64,000 nucleotides of DNA, from NCBI RefSeq assembly GCF_020169415.1, contig NZ_JAIULG010000004.1:123807-187806 (forward strand). Reading direction: 5' to 3'. Of the stretch, positions 27,902-35,949 are shown piece by piece. A program made the translations under genes and the position numbers. Each line of letters starts with the position of its first letter. The first letter of the stretch is position 1. The stretch comes from Tsukamurella sp. M9C (GTDB lineage: Bacteria > Actinomycetota > Actinomycetes > Mycobacteriales > Mycobacteriaceae). The notes under the pieces were generated by a model. That model searched no databases, was not told the origin of the DNA, and worked only from the letters and a program-made list of their open reading frames with translations.

Positions 27902-27930
27902 ATAGTGTGGGACATCGACCGACTTGTCAA
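27902..27930 (-). promoter_or_regulatory. Promoter of the ureohydrolase-permease-amidase-monooxygenase operon
   Basis: On the minus strand a perfect TTGACA (27930-27925) is followed after 17 bases by CACTAT (27907-27902), a weak -10. Transcription would start near 27895, giving a leader of roughly 40 bases before the GTG at 27858. Confidence 0.5.
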
Positions 27931-27935
27931 CTCGA

Positions 27936-27952
27936 GTTTCCTGAAAGGAAAC
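27936..27952. promoter_or_regulatory. Candidate operator of the XRE-cupin regulator
   Basis: GTTTCCT-GAA-AGGAAAC is a perfect palindrome with 7-bp arms, placed just upstream of the operon's -35 element and six bases before the TTG start of the divergent regulator. Its right arm doubles as the regulator's ribosome site (AAAGGA). Binding here could control both directions; this is inference. Confidence 0.45.
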
Positions 27953-27957
27953 ATCTG

Positions 27958-28557
27958 TTGGATGCCACTGCTGTGCGGGCGGATGACGTTCTCGCCGTGC
28001 CGGATCAGGTGGGTGCCGCGCTCAAGGCGGCCCGCCGGGCCCGCCGTCTGACGCTCGCGGACGTCGCGGAGCGCATCGGCGTCACCAAGGGCTACCTGTC
28101 CAAGGTGGAGCGCGGCCTGGCGGCGCCGTCGATGGCGGTCCTGGTCCGGTGGTGCGAGGCGCTGGAGGTCCCCGTCGGATCGCTCTTCGACGGTGGCGCG
28201 GCCGGGTCGATCGTCCGCGCGGACGCCTACCCGCAGGTGCGCTTCGGCGGCGACGGACTCGCGGAGTTCCTGCTCACGCCGTCGGGGGAGCAGCGGGTCC
28301 AGGTGCTGCTCAGCGAGATCGAGCCCGGGGGCGGCAGCGGGGACGAGGCCTATGCGCTGCCCGCCGAGGTGTCCTTCGTCCTGGTGCAGCGCGGCGAGCT
28401 GCGACTCGCGTTCCCGCCGGAGCCGGGCGTGGACCTGGCCGCCGGGGACGCCATGACCTTCGACCCGGGGCGGCCGCACACCTTCGTCGCGGGCCCCGAC
28501 GGTGCCCGCGTCCTGTGGGTGATGGCCCCGGCGCTGCCCGCCGGGGAGCGGCGCTAG
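27958..28557 (+). CDS. XRE-family regulator with C-terminal cupin domain
   Basis: About 199 residues. An HTH_3 domain at the N-terminus (LKAARRARRLTLADVAERIGVTKGYLSKVERG) is followed by a cupin sensor domain (about 100-190, PGGGSGDEAYALPAEVSFVLVQRGEL...FDPGRPHTF). This layout is typical of amino-acid and polyamine catabolism repressors such as PuuR. The TTG at 27958 is chosen because AAAGGA lies nine bases upstream; GTG codons at 27973 and 27997 are alternatives. It diverges from the arginine operon and its stop overlaps that of the convergent KstD-like gene by four bases. Likely ligand: arginine or a guanidino intermediate (inferred). Confidence 0.87.
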   Translation: MDATAVRADDVLAVPDQVGAALKAARRARRLTLADVAERIGVTKGYLSKVERGLAAPSMAVLVRWCEALEVPVGSLFDGGAAGSIVRADAYPQVRFGGDGLAEFLLTPSGEQRVQVLLSEIEPGGGSGDEAYALPAEVSFVLVQRGELRLAFPPEPGVDLAAGDAMTFDPGRPHTFVAGPDGARVLWVMAPALPAGERR

Positions 28558-30170
28558 GCCCCGTCGAGTGCGTCGGACGATGCGACGGCGGCGGCGCCCG
28601 CGCGGCGGCCGGAGAAGATGCAGTCGGCCAGCGAGAGGCCGCTGACGTAGGAGTTCGAGCAGATCCCCACGGCGGTGCGGCCCGCGGCGAACAGGCCGGG
28701 GATCGCGGTCCCAGCGTCGGTGCGGACCGCGCCCGAGTCCTCGTCGACGACCAGTCCGCCCAGCGTGAGCATCGGCATGGGATAGGTCATCCGGTCGGTG
28801 AACGAGATGTCGAGCAGGGTGAACGGGGCCTTGGTGGCGGGCCGGCGGAGGTCGTCGGGTTTGTCGAACGGGTCGGGCAGGCCCTGCGCGATCGCCTCGT
28901 TGTGCGCGTCGACGGTGCGCCGCAGCCCGGCGGGGTCGACTCCGGCGCGCCGCGCGGCCTCCTCGACGGTGGGTGCGGAGACGCTGCCGATGCGGAGGAG
29001 ACGCTCGAGCTGGAGTCGCTGGAACCACACGGTCTGCTCGCCGATCTGCGCGCGTACCCGTGCCGCGAGGTCGGCGTCGACGAGCAGCCAGGCGCGGTGC
29101 GCCGGCGCGTCCGCGATGGCGGCGCCCAGGGCGGCGCCGTAACGGGACTCGTCGACCATCCGCCGCCCGTCCGCGTCGACGGCGAGCGCGCCGAGATAGC
29201 CGCTGGGCGGCGCGATGAACCGCCAGTTCGAGAGGGAGTCCATGCGGTCGGTGGCGCCGCCCGCCGAGACGCCGAGCCGGATGCCGCTGCCGTCGTCGCC
29301 GGCGGTACCCAGCGGCAGGCCCTGCGACCAGGGGTAGCCCGGCGCGTGCTCGCCCACCATCGCGCCGTTGGCGATGAATCCGCCGGTGCTCAGGACGACG
29401 CCGGAGCGGGCGCGGATGCGGATCGGCCGGCCGTGTCGGCGCTCGATCCGGTCCAGCAGCCGCTGCATCGTCGCGCGCAGGCCCTGGTGGTAGACGCCGG
29501 GTTTCGCCGAGATCCGGGTGAGGACGGCGAACCGTCGCCGGACCGCGGCGGGCGCGTTCTCGATCGTCCGGGCCTCGACGCCGACCACCCGCCCGTCCTC
29601 GACGACCAGGCCGGTGACGCGGGTGCCGGTGCACACGCGGACGCCGTGCGCCGCGGCCGAGGCGGCGAGCGGCCCGTAGAGCTTCTTGCCCGAGACGCCG
29701 GGGCCGTGGGCGCGGTGGCCGCGCTGCCGGGGCGCGGCCGCCTCGCGGAAGCCGCCGGAGTTCTCGCTGCCGGAGAAGTACAGGTAGTAGTCGTCGGTGG
29801 GGTAGGACGTCTTGAACGGGCACAGCGACGGGTCGAAGGGCACGCCGTGGTCCATCAACCAGTCGATCATCGCGGGGGACTGCTCGCAGAACCGCCGCAG
29901 TGTCCCGTCGGACACCGCGTCGCCGACCTCGAGGCGCAGGTAGGCGAGCATGTTCTCGACGTCGTCGTCGACGCCCGCCGCCCGCTGGATCCGGGTGCCG
30001 CCGCCGGCGTAGACGATGCCGCCCGAGAGGTTCGTCGCGCCGCCGCCGAGATAACGATCCAGGGCCAACACGTCGGCCCCGGCCTCGCGGGCCGCCAGCG
30101 CCGCCGCCGCGCCCGCGCCGCCGAATCCGACCACCACCACGTCCGCCGTCGTGTCCCAGTCCTGCGCCAT
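28554..30170 (-). CDS. KstD-like FAD-binding dehydrogenase (Rv0785 type)
   Basis: 538-residue flavoprotein of the fumarate reductase/3-ketosteroid delta1-dehydrogenase superfamily. FAD-binding [27 protein letters not shown] opens the protein, GGATNLSGGIVYAGGGT follows as in KstD, and the C-terminal SNSYVSGLSLADCIFSGRRAG closes the FAD domain. It resembles M. tuberculosis Rv0785, whose substrate is not firmly known. The ATG is leaderless, behind a TATAGT -10 that overlaps a KstR-like box, so sterol- or lipid-linked control is suggested. Separate from the arginine operon. Confidence 0.87.
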   Translation of the reverse strand: MAQDWDTTADVVVVGFGGAGAAAALAAREAGADVLALDRYLGGGATNLSGGIVYAGGGTRIQRAAGVDDDVENMLAYLRLEVGDAVSDGTLRRFCEQSPAMIDWLMDHGVPFDPSLCPFKTSYPTDDYYLYFSGSENSGGFREAAAPRQRGHRAHGPGVSGKKLYGPLAASAAAHGVRVCTGTRVTGLVVEDGRVVGVEARTIENAPAAVRRRFAVLTRISAKPGVYHQGLRATMQRLLDRIERRHGRPIRIRARSGVVLSTGGFIANGAMVGEHAPGYPWSQGLPLGTAGDDGSGIRLGVSAGGATDRMDSLSNWRFIAPPSGYLGALAVDADGRRMVDESRYGAALGAAIADAPAHRAWLLVDADLAARVRAQIGEQTVWFQRLQLERLLRIGSVSAPTVEEAARRAGVDPAGLRRTVDAHNEAIAQGLPDPFDKPDDLRRPATKAPFTLLDISFTDRMTYPMPMLTLGGLVVDEDSGAVRTDAGTAIPGLFAAGRTAVGICSNSYVSGLSLADCIFSGRRAGAAAVASSDALDGA

Positions 30171-30176
30171 GCGCGG

Positions 30177-30192
30177 ACTATAACGTGTTCTA
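30177..30192 (-). promoter_or_regulatory. KstR-like operator overlapping a leaderless promoter
   Basis: The sequence at 30179-30192 reads TATAACGTGTTCTA (TAGAACACGTTATA on the minus strand), an exact fit to the KstR consensus TNNAACNNGTTNNA. The minus-strand -10 TATAGT (30182-30177) overlaps it and lies six bases from the ATG at 30170, so repressor binding would block RNA polymerase. Confidence 0.6.
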
Positions 30193-30221
30193 GAAATGTG
30201 CGGGATCGGTTCCCGCGAAGG

Positions 30222-31022
30222 TCAGTTCCCGGTGAACCGGGGCGGCCGCTCGTCGAGCATCGCGGCGACGGCCTCGTGGTGATCCGCGGTGGAGTGCGCG
30301 ATCGTCTGCATGGCCGCCGAGAGCTCGAGCAGCGCGTCGAGGCTCTGGTGCTGGCCCTCGCGGAGCAGCCGCTTCGTCATGCGCAGCGCCTGCGGCGGAT
30401 TCGCGGCCACCCGGTCCGCGAGCGCCCGAGCGGCACCGAGCAGCTCGTCGGGCTCGACGACGCTCGAGACCATGCCCCAGTCCAGCGCGGTCGCCGCATC
30501 GACGGCGTCGCCGGTGAGCGCCATCTCCGTGGCCCGCGCCATGCCGACGATGCGCGGCAGCAGCCAGGCGCCGCCGTCGCCCGGAATGAGCCCCACCTTG
30601 ACGAAGCTCTCGGCGAAGACCGCCTTCGTGGACGCCACCCGCAGGTCGCACATCATCGCGAGGTCGCAGCCCGCGCCGATCGCCGGGCCGTTCACGGCCG
30701 CCACCGTCGGGACCTCGCAGTGGTACAGCGCGCGGGGGATGCGCTGGATGCCGTGCCGATAGCCCTGCCGCTGCTGCGCCGCGGTGCCGCCGAACATGCC
30801 CTCCTTGTCGCGCATGTGCTTGACGTTGCCGCCGGAGCTGAACGCCGAACCGGCGCCGGTGAGGATCGCGACCCGCACCTCGTCGTCGCGGTTCACCGCA
30901 TCCACGGCGCGCTCGATCGCCTCGATCATGGCCTCGTCGGAGACGGGGTTGCGGGCAGCGGGATCGTTCAGGGTCCAGGTGACGACGGGGCCGTCGCGCT
31001 CGATCAGGAGTGGTTCGGTCAT
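30222..31022 (-). CDS. Enoyl-CoA hydratase/isomerase family protein
   Basis: 266-residue crotonase. AFSSGGNVKHM forms the first oxyanion-hole strand, VNGPAIGAGCDLAMMCDLRVAS the core helix, and ESFVKVGLIPGDGGAWLLPRIVG carries the loop where hydratases place a catalytic Glu; here Glu in FAESFVK and Asp in PGDGG occupy this region. A general role in acyl-CoA beta-oxidation is supported, substrate unknown. The ATG lies 10 bases after the AraC gene stop in the same direction, so they may be co-transcribed. Confidence 0.92.
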   Translation of the reverse strand: MTEPLLIERDGPVVTWTLNDPAARNPVSDEAMIEAIERAVDAVNRDDEVRVAILTGAGSAFSSGGNVKHMRDKEGMFGGTAAQQRQGYRHGIQRIPRALYHCEVPTVAAVNGPAIGAGCDLAMMCDLRVASTKAVFAESFVKVGLIPGDGGAWLLPRIVGMARATEMALTGDAVDAATALDWGMVSSVVEPDELLGAARALADRVAANPPQALRMTKRLLREGQHQSLDALLELSAAMQTIAHSTADHHEAVAAMLDERPPRFTGN

Positions 31023-31032
31023 GGGGGAGACC

Positions 31033-31803
31033 CTATGTGGTTCGGAACCGCGACGGGGGCGTCCCGAACTCGGCGGTGAAGGCCGCGGTGAACGCCGCGG
31101 GCGTCGCGTAGCCCAGCCTCCCTGCGGTCTCCGTCACGGTCGCGGTGCGCAGGAACGGCAGCGCGGCGAGCAGCCGGGCCCGTCGCCGCCACACCGCGGG
31201 GCTCGTACCCGTCGCGGCGCGGAACCGGGCGGTGAAGGCGCGCTCGCTCAGCCCGCAGCGGTCCGCCCACGCGGCGTTGTCGACCGCGACGTCCGGCGCG
31301 GCGAGGTAGTCCCGGCACAGGGCGCGCAGCTCCGGGTCCGCGGGGAGCGGAACGTGCAGCGGGAGCGGTGCGAGCGCGGCGATCTCGTGCAGCAGGAGCG
31401 ACGCGATCGCCCCGTCGCGGCCGGCCTCGTCGTACTCGGCCTCGAGGTCGACGGCGGCGAGCAGGAGTTCGCGGAGGAGGGGCGTCACGTCGACCACCGT
31501 GCACCGCGCGGGCCACCACGGCGCCGCGGCCGGCTCGATGTACAGGCTGCGCGTGCTCACGCCGCAGTAGCGGACGCCGTGCGGCACACCGGGCGGGATG
31601 AGCACGCCGCGGTCGGTCGGCACGGTCCACGCCCCGTCGTCGGTGTCGACCTCCATGACGCCCGCGGCGGCGTACAGGAACTGCGCGCGCCGGTGGTGGT
31701 GCCGGGCCTGCGCGTAGCCGTCGGGGTAGTCCGTGCCGACGGCGAGCACGTCGCGCGGGACGTCCTCCAGCGTCGCGACGGGGATGTTCCGCATGGCGAC
31801 CAT
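31033..31803 (-). CDS. AraC-family transcriptional regulator
   Basis: 256 residues. An N-terminal cupin-like sensor domain (HHHRRAQFLYAAAGVMEV...LIPPGVPHGVRY) precedes a C-terminal pair of HTH motifs (about 155-250, WADRCGLSERAFTARFRAATGTSP and TETAGRLGYATPAAFTAAF). An ATG three codons downstream (31794) is an alternative start; neither has a strong ribosome site. It reads away from the TSUP transporter, 72 bases apart, and towards the crotonase. Effector unknown; the TSUP gene or the crotonase are candidate targets. Confidence 0.9.
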   Translation of the reverse strand: MVAMRNIPVATLEDVPRDVLAVGTDYPDGYAQARHHHRRAQFLYAAAGVMEVDTDDGAWTVPTDRGVLIPPGVPHGVRYCGVSTRSLYIEPAAAPWWPARCTVVDVTPLLRELLLAAVDLEAEYDEAGRDGAIASLLLHEIAALAPLPLHVPLPADPELRALCRDYLAAPDVAVDNAAWADRCGLSERAFTARFRAATGTSPAVWRRRARLLAALPFLRTATVTETAGRLGYATPAAFTAAFTAEFGTPPSRFRTT

Positions 31804-31875
31804 GCTACCGAGATTCGAAGGTATCGCGCCCAACTTCGATTGCCGGAAGGGGCACCGTGCGGTGGACTCGGAGCA

Positions 31876-32664
31876 GTGAGTGCACTGATCCTGATTCTGG
31901 TGGGCGCCGCGTCGGGCGTCACGACGGCCCTCTTCGGCTTCGGCGGCGGCTTCGTCGCGGTGCCGGTCCTCGTCTGGGCCGACGCCGCCCTCGGCGGCGA
32001 CGCGCCCCGCGTCGCCGTCGCCACCTCGTCCGTGCAGATGGTGGTCGCCGCCGCGGTCGCGACGGCCTCCACGTCGCGCGCCGTGCTCGCGGAGCTGCGG
32101 GGGAGCGCACGCCTGCTGCTCCTGCTGGCCCTGGGCGGCGCGGTCGGTGCCGTCGGGGCGCGGCACGTGCCCGGCGACGTCATCGCCGTCGGCTTCGTCG
32201 CGTACCTCCTGCTGACGATCGTCTCGGTCACCGTCCGGCCCGGATTCCTGCAGGCGGGGGACGACGGTGCGCGACCGATCCGGCCCGGCGCCGGCCTCCC
32301 GATCGGCGCGGTGGCGGCCTTCCTCGGCGTTGGAGGCAGCGTGGTGACGGTGCCCCTGATGCGCCGCAACGGCCACCGGATGGCGGTCGCGACGGCCCTG
32401 GCGAACCCGCTGACCCTGGCGGTGGCACTGCCCGCGACGGCCGTCTTCCTCCTGCTCTCGGGCGGACGGCCCGCGGGCGCCGGGACCGGCTTCGTGGGCG
32501 CCGTGGACGTCCGCGCCGCGGTCGCGCTGCTCGTCGGCTCGCTGCCCGTGATCGTGCTCCTGCGTCGCCGCGGCCCGCGCTTGTCCGACCGCGCGCATGC
32601 CCGCTGGTACGTCGGGCTGCTGGTGGCGGTCACCGTTGCGATGGCGGCGACGCTGCTCCGGTGA
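31876..32664 (+). CDS. TSUP (TauE/SafE) family anion transporter
   Basis: 262-residue membrane protein with about eight hydrophobic helices. Two related halves start GAASGVTTALFGFGGGFVAVPVL and GAVAAFLGVGGSVVTVPLM, the signature repeat of TSUP transporters, which export or import sulfite, sulfonates or related small anions. Start is GTG within GAGCAGTGAG. Divergent from the AraC gene. Substrate cannot be told from sequence. The stop is three bases before the stop of the convergent ArsR gene. Confidence 0.88.
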   Translation: MSALILILVGAASGVTTALFGFGGGFVAVPVLVWADAALGGDAPRVAVATSSVQMVVAAAVATASTSRAVLAELRGSARLLLLLALGGAVGAVGARHVPGDVIAVGFVAYLLLTIVSVTVRPGFLQAGDDGARPIRPGAGLPIGAVAAFLGVGGSVVTVPLMRRNGHRMAVATALANPLTLAVALPATAVFLLLSGGRPAGAGTGFVGAVDVRAAVALLVGSLPVIVLLRRRGPRLSDRAHARWYVGLLVAVTVAMAATLLR

Positions 32665-32667
32665 CGG

Positions 32668-33405
32668 TCAGGCGGGCCAGTCGACGGCGAAGCGCCGGGC
32701 CAGGACGCGCTCGCCGGCCGGGGTCACGCGGACGGCGCGGTACGTGGGGAGTCGCTCCGCCCACCCGGCCTCGAAGAAGCGGTCGCACAGGGCGCGCCCG
32801 GCACCGCCCGCGAGGTGGTGCCGCGTCTCGGTCCAGTCGATGCAGTACCGCACGACGGGGCGGGAGGATCCGTCGGGCAGCGCGACGCCCAGGCCCGCGA
32901 GGAAGGCGCGCCCGTCGTCGGTGAGCCGGTAGTCGAGTTCGCGGCCGGCGGACGCGGGGCGGTCGGCGCCGTCGGCGTGGAATCGGCCGTCGCCGCCGGT
33001 GATCCGGCCGTGGTCGAGGAGCGAGCCCATGATCGCCACGCCGAGTCGGCCGGCGAAGTGGTCGTAGCAGGTGCGGGCGGTCCGGAGCCGCTCTGCGCGG
33101 GCGGATGCCTTGAGCGAGGCCACCGGCAGCGGCGGCGCCAGCGCCGCGAGCCGTTCGACGAGGTCGCCGACCTCCGGCCCGGCGATCCGGTACCAGCGAT
33201 GGCGGCCCTCCGCCCGGACGGCCAACAGCCCACCGTCGACCAGCTTGCGCAGGTGGCCGCTCGCGGTGGGGCGGGAGACGCCCGCTTCGTCGGCGAGGAC
33301 GCCGGCGGCCAGCTCGCGGCCGCCCAGCAGCGACAGGAGGATCCGGCTGCGGGTGCGGTCGGCGAAGAGCTCGCCGACGCGAGCCAGGTCAGCGTCACCC
33401 GACAT
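32668..33405 (-). CDS. ArsR-family winged-helix regulator
   Basis: 245 residues, longer than classic ArsR (about 110). An N-terminal winged helix (about 10-85, FADRTRSRILLSLLGGRELAAGVLADEAGVSRPTASGHL split over helices) is followed by a C-terminal domain of about 150 residues ending RVTPAGERVLARRF. No Cys metal-binding motif such as CVC is present, so it is not an obvious metal sensor. The start overlaps the end of the MFS gene by 11 bases, making an MFS-regulator operon in which the regulator probably controls the pump. Confidence 0.88.
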   Translation of the reverse strand: MSGDADLARVGELFADRTRSRILLSLLGGRELAAGVLADEAGVSRPTASGHLRKLVDGGLLAVRAEGRHRWYRIAGPEVGDLVERLAALAPPLPVASLKASARAERLRTARTCYDHFAGRLGVAIMGSLLDHGRITGGDGRFHADGADRPASAGRELDYRLTDDGRAFLAGLGVALPDGSSRPVVRYCIDWTETRHHLAGGAGRALCDRFFEAGWAERLPTYRAVRVTPAGERVLARRFAVDWPA

Positions 33406-34753
33406 CGCAGCCCACCCCCGTCCGGTCCGTCGCGGTGGCTCCGATGCTGGTGGCCACCCCGACCACGAGTATGGCCGCGACCACCACGAAGGTCAGCGCG
33501 AGTGCCGTTGACGAGCGGCCCGCGGCGTTGTACAGCGCCCCGAACCCGGCGACGCCGAGCGCGCCGCCCGCCTGGCGGGCGCAGTTCAGCACCGCGCCCG
33601 CGAGACCCGCGTGCTCGGGCGGCGCGGCGGACAGGGCCACCGACGTCATGGCGGGCATGGCGAGCGCGGCGAGGCCGATGAGGGCCAGGCCGGTCACGAT
33701 CGTTGCGGCGTGGTTCGCCCCGGCGGCCACGACCAGCGCGCCCGCCGCCGCGCAGGTGAATCCGGCGATCATCGGCGCCCGCGGACCGGTGCGTGCGGTG
33801 ACGAAGCCGCTGGTGGTGGAACCGAGCGCGACCACGACTGTCATCGGCAGGATCGCCGCGCCGGTCTCCAGGACGGTGAGGCCGTGGACGTCCTGCAGCG
33901 CGAGCCCGACGACGAGGAGCGCGCCGTAGAGCGCGAAGTTGAATACGAGCCCGGTGAGGACGGCGCCGCGGAACGGACCGTGAGCGAGCAGCCCGCGCGG
34001 GATCATCGGTCTGTGCGCCGACCGTTGCGCGACGATGAAGGCGCAGGTCGTCGCGGCAGCCGCGGCCGCGAGCCCGAGCGCAAGGGCGCCGCGCCCCTGC
34101 CCGAGTTCGATGAGGGCGGCGGTGCCGAGGGCGAGGGCCGTGGCGCCGAGCGTCGCGCCCCTGAGGTCGAGGGGCCGGGCATGGCGCGGCGAGTCCGGCG
34201 CCGTCCGTGCCACGGCGATCCCCGCGACGATCGCGATGGGCGCGCCCACCCAGAACGCCGCACGCCACCCGGACGTCGCGGCCAGCAGGCCGCCGACCGG
34301 CGGGCCCGCGGCGAAGCCCGCGCTCGCGATCCCGCCCCAGATCCCCAGCGCGCGGGCCCGCTCGGCGCCGTCGGGGTAGAGCTCGCCGATCATCGCGAGC
34401 GAACTGGGCAGGATCATCGCGGCCGCCATGCCCTGCACGATTCGCGCATCGATCAGGACGGGCCAGCCCGGCCCGAGCGCGCACGCCGCCGTGGCCATCG
34501 CGAACAGCGCGAAGCCGAGGACGCAGACCCGCCGCCGCCCGAACCGGTCCGCCGCCGGCCCCGCGATCAGCATCAGGGCGGCGAAGGGAATCGCGTACCC
34601 GTCGATCGCCCACTGCGCGAGCCCGAGTCCGCCGCCGAGGTCGCGGGTCATGGACCCCAGGACGACGTTGACGACGGTCGCGTCGAATTGGATCAGGCCG
34701 AACGCGATCGACAGGGCGAGGAGGGCGACGGCGCGCCGCCGGGCGGGATGCAT
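33395..34753 (-). CDS. MFS drug transporter (DHA2-like)
   Basis: 452-residue transporter with about 12-14 hydrophobic helices. LIQFDATVVNVVL in TM1, GPAADRFGRRRV in the 2-3 loop (motif A) and MILPSSLAMIGELYP in TM4-5 fit the DHA2 (EmrB/QacA) proton-coupled drug exporters. The ArsR-type gene overlaps its 3' end, so an exporter controlled by its own sensor is likely. A CAGGCT placed six bases before the ATG could be a leaderless -10. Substrate unknown. Confidence 0.9.
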   Translation of the reverse strand: MHPARRRAVALLALSIAFGLIQFDATVVNVVLGSMTRDLGGGLGLAQWAIDGYAIPFAALMLIAGPAADRFGRRRVCVLGFALFAMATAACALGPGWPVLIDARIVQGMAAAMILPSSLAMIGELYPDGAERARALGIWGGIASAGFAAGPPVGGLLAATSGWRAAFWVGAPIAIVAGIAVARTAPDSPRHARPLDLRGATLGATALALGTAALIELGQGRGALALGLAAAAAATTCAFIVAQRSAHRPMIPRGLLAHGPFRGAVLTGLVFNFALYGALLVVGLALQDVHGLTVLETGAAILPMTVVVALGSTTSGFVTARTGPRAPMIAGFTCAAAGALVVAAGANHAATIVTGLALIGLAALAMPAMTSVALSAAPPEHAGLAGAVLNCARQAGGALGVAGFGALYNAAGRSSTALALTFVVVAAILVVGVATSIGATATDRTGVGCDVG

Positions 34754-34814
34754 GCCCTCAGCCTGGTGCCGGAACGGTTCGGCCCCCGCCGAACAGTTCG
34801 CGCCCCGGTAGACG

Positions 34815-34845
34815 ACGAAAGCCCCGGCCGGGGCCGGGCTTTCGT
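34815..34845 (-). terminator. Terminator downstream of tRNA-Gly
   Basis: A perfect 10-bp stem (34815-34824 with 34836-34845) around a GC-rich loop begins three bases after the tRNA-Gly 3' CCA end in the direction of its transcription. Confidence 0.8.
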
Positions 34846-34847
34846 GC

Positions 34848-34921
34848 TGGAGCGGGCGACGGGAATCGAACCCGCGTAGCTAGTTTGGAAGACTAGGGCT
34901 CTACCATTGAGCTACGCCCGC
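34848..34921 (-). tRNA. tRNA-Gly (anticodon UCC)
   Basis: Cloverleaf on the minus strand: acceptor GCGGGCG pairs with CGCCCGC, D-loop AGCTCAATGGTAGAGC, anticodon loop CTTCCAA (UCC, Gly), T-arm with GGTTCGATTC. Discriminator T and an encoded CCA are included in the coordinates. Directly followed by a terminator, so it is transcribed alone. Confidence 0.97.
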
Positions 34922-35006
34922 GTGCGCCGAATTCGGCGCGCGAGACATGTTACGGCATGCGACCCGCGGGACGGAATTCTCCCCGCCGGACGGGTCGCAG
35001 CGAGGA

Positions 35007-35843
35007 TCAGCGGAAGCTCTCGATGTGGTCAGCGACCCAGTTCGCGTAGTCGCGAGCCGGGCGGCCCAGGACTCGCGGCACAGCGTCGGACGGTAGGACG
35101 GGGTGTTCGGCCGCGAGCTCGAAGGACCGCAGCAACGACTCGACGGCGGGCGCGGGCACGCCGGCCCCGGCGAGCCGCCTCCGCACCTCGTCCGGCTCGA
35201 TCTCGCGCACGTCGAGGTGAGTGCCCAGCGCCTCGGCCAGCAGCCCGAGCTGCTCGCGCGAGCTGAGCCCTTCCGGGCCCGTGAGGTGCAGCGGACCGTC
35301 GGGCTCGGACGTACCGAGCAGGAGCGCCGTGGCGACGTCGGCGACGTCCCGCTCGTCGACGGGCACCATCGGGACGTCGAGGTAGGGCGCCTCCGCGAAC
35401 CGGCCGACGCGCACCGTCGGGCCCCACCAGTGCAGCGTGTTCAGCGCGAACGGGACCGGGCGCAGCACGTGCCTCGCCCCGGCGAAGCCGGCGCTGACCT
35501 CCTCGAGGGCGCGGTGGTGCGCGCCGGTCGGGCTCAGCGGGTCCGTGACGGACGCGGTGGAGATGTGCACCAGGCGACCGGCCCGCGCGACGTTCGCGGC
35601 GGCGACGAGCTCTGCGAGCCGGCCCAGCTGCGCGGCACCCAGCGCGGACGCGACGATCAGCACGGACGAGCACCCGTCCAGGAGCGCATGCGCGGGGGCG
35701 GACGACGACAGCGTCTCGATATCGTCCGGCAGGTCCGCGGCGTCCGGCGTCCGGCTCGTCGCGCGAACCGAGGCCCCGTTCGCCGCGAGTTGCGCGACCA
35801 CGCGGCGTCCGACGGCCCCCGTTGCTCCGGTCACCAGGATCAT
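35007..35843 (-). CDS. NmrA-like NAD(P)-binding oxidoreductase
   Basis: 278 residues. Opens with the Rossmann motif MILVTGATGAVGRRVV and ATSRTP at the end of strand 2; then LVHISTASVTDP and VPVDERDVADVATALL, as in the NmrA/NAD(P)H-binding, atypical SDR group. The catalytic YxxxK of classic SDRs is not evident, so it may be a redox sensor or quinone-type reductase. ATG behind GGAGG. Divergent from the GPDPase-membrane-domain gene, with a 15-bp palindrome in the shared intergenic region. Confidence 0.87.
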   Translation of the reverse strand: MILVTGATGAVGRRVVAQLAANGASVRATSRTPDAADLPDDIETLSSSAPAHALLDGCSSVLIVASALGAAQLGRLAELVAAANVARAGRLVHISTASVTDPLSPTGAHHRALEEVSAGFAGARHVLRPVPFALNTLHWWGPTVRVGRFAEAPYLDVPMVPVDERDVADVATALLLGTSEPDGPLHLTGPEGLSSREQLGLLAEALGTHLDVREIEPDEVRRRLAGAGVPAPAVESLLRSFELAAEHPVLPSDAVPRVLGRPARDYANWVADHIESFR

Positions 35844-35923
35844 GCGTACCTCCGGTCGGATGGGGCGTCGAGCATGTCGTTGCTCACCCTACGGACATCG
35901 AGCCCCCGGCAAGTTGATAAGAG

Positions 35924-35938
35924 TGCATTCGCAATGCA
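35924..35938. promoter_or_regulatory. Candidate operator palindrome
   Basis: TGCATT-CGC-AATGCA is a perfect 15-bp palindrome between the divergent NmrA-like and GPDPase-membrane-domain genes, 11 bases before the GTG at 35950. No regulator gene lies next to it. Confidence 0.35.
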
Positions 35939-35949
35939 GGATGTGTGCT

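Noticed and set aside
28554..31803. Treating the KstD-like gene, crotonase and AraC gene as part of the arginine operon
   Set aside because: They are separated from it by the convergent XRE-cupin gene and have their own promoter with a KstR-like box; they form a different unit.
34848..34921. tRNA-Gly as a second integration site
   Set aside because: No repeat of its 3' end was seen in the neighbouring sequence, and the adjacent genes match the usual base composition.
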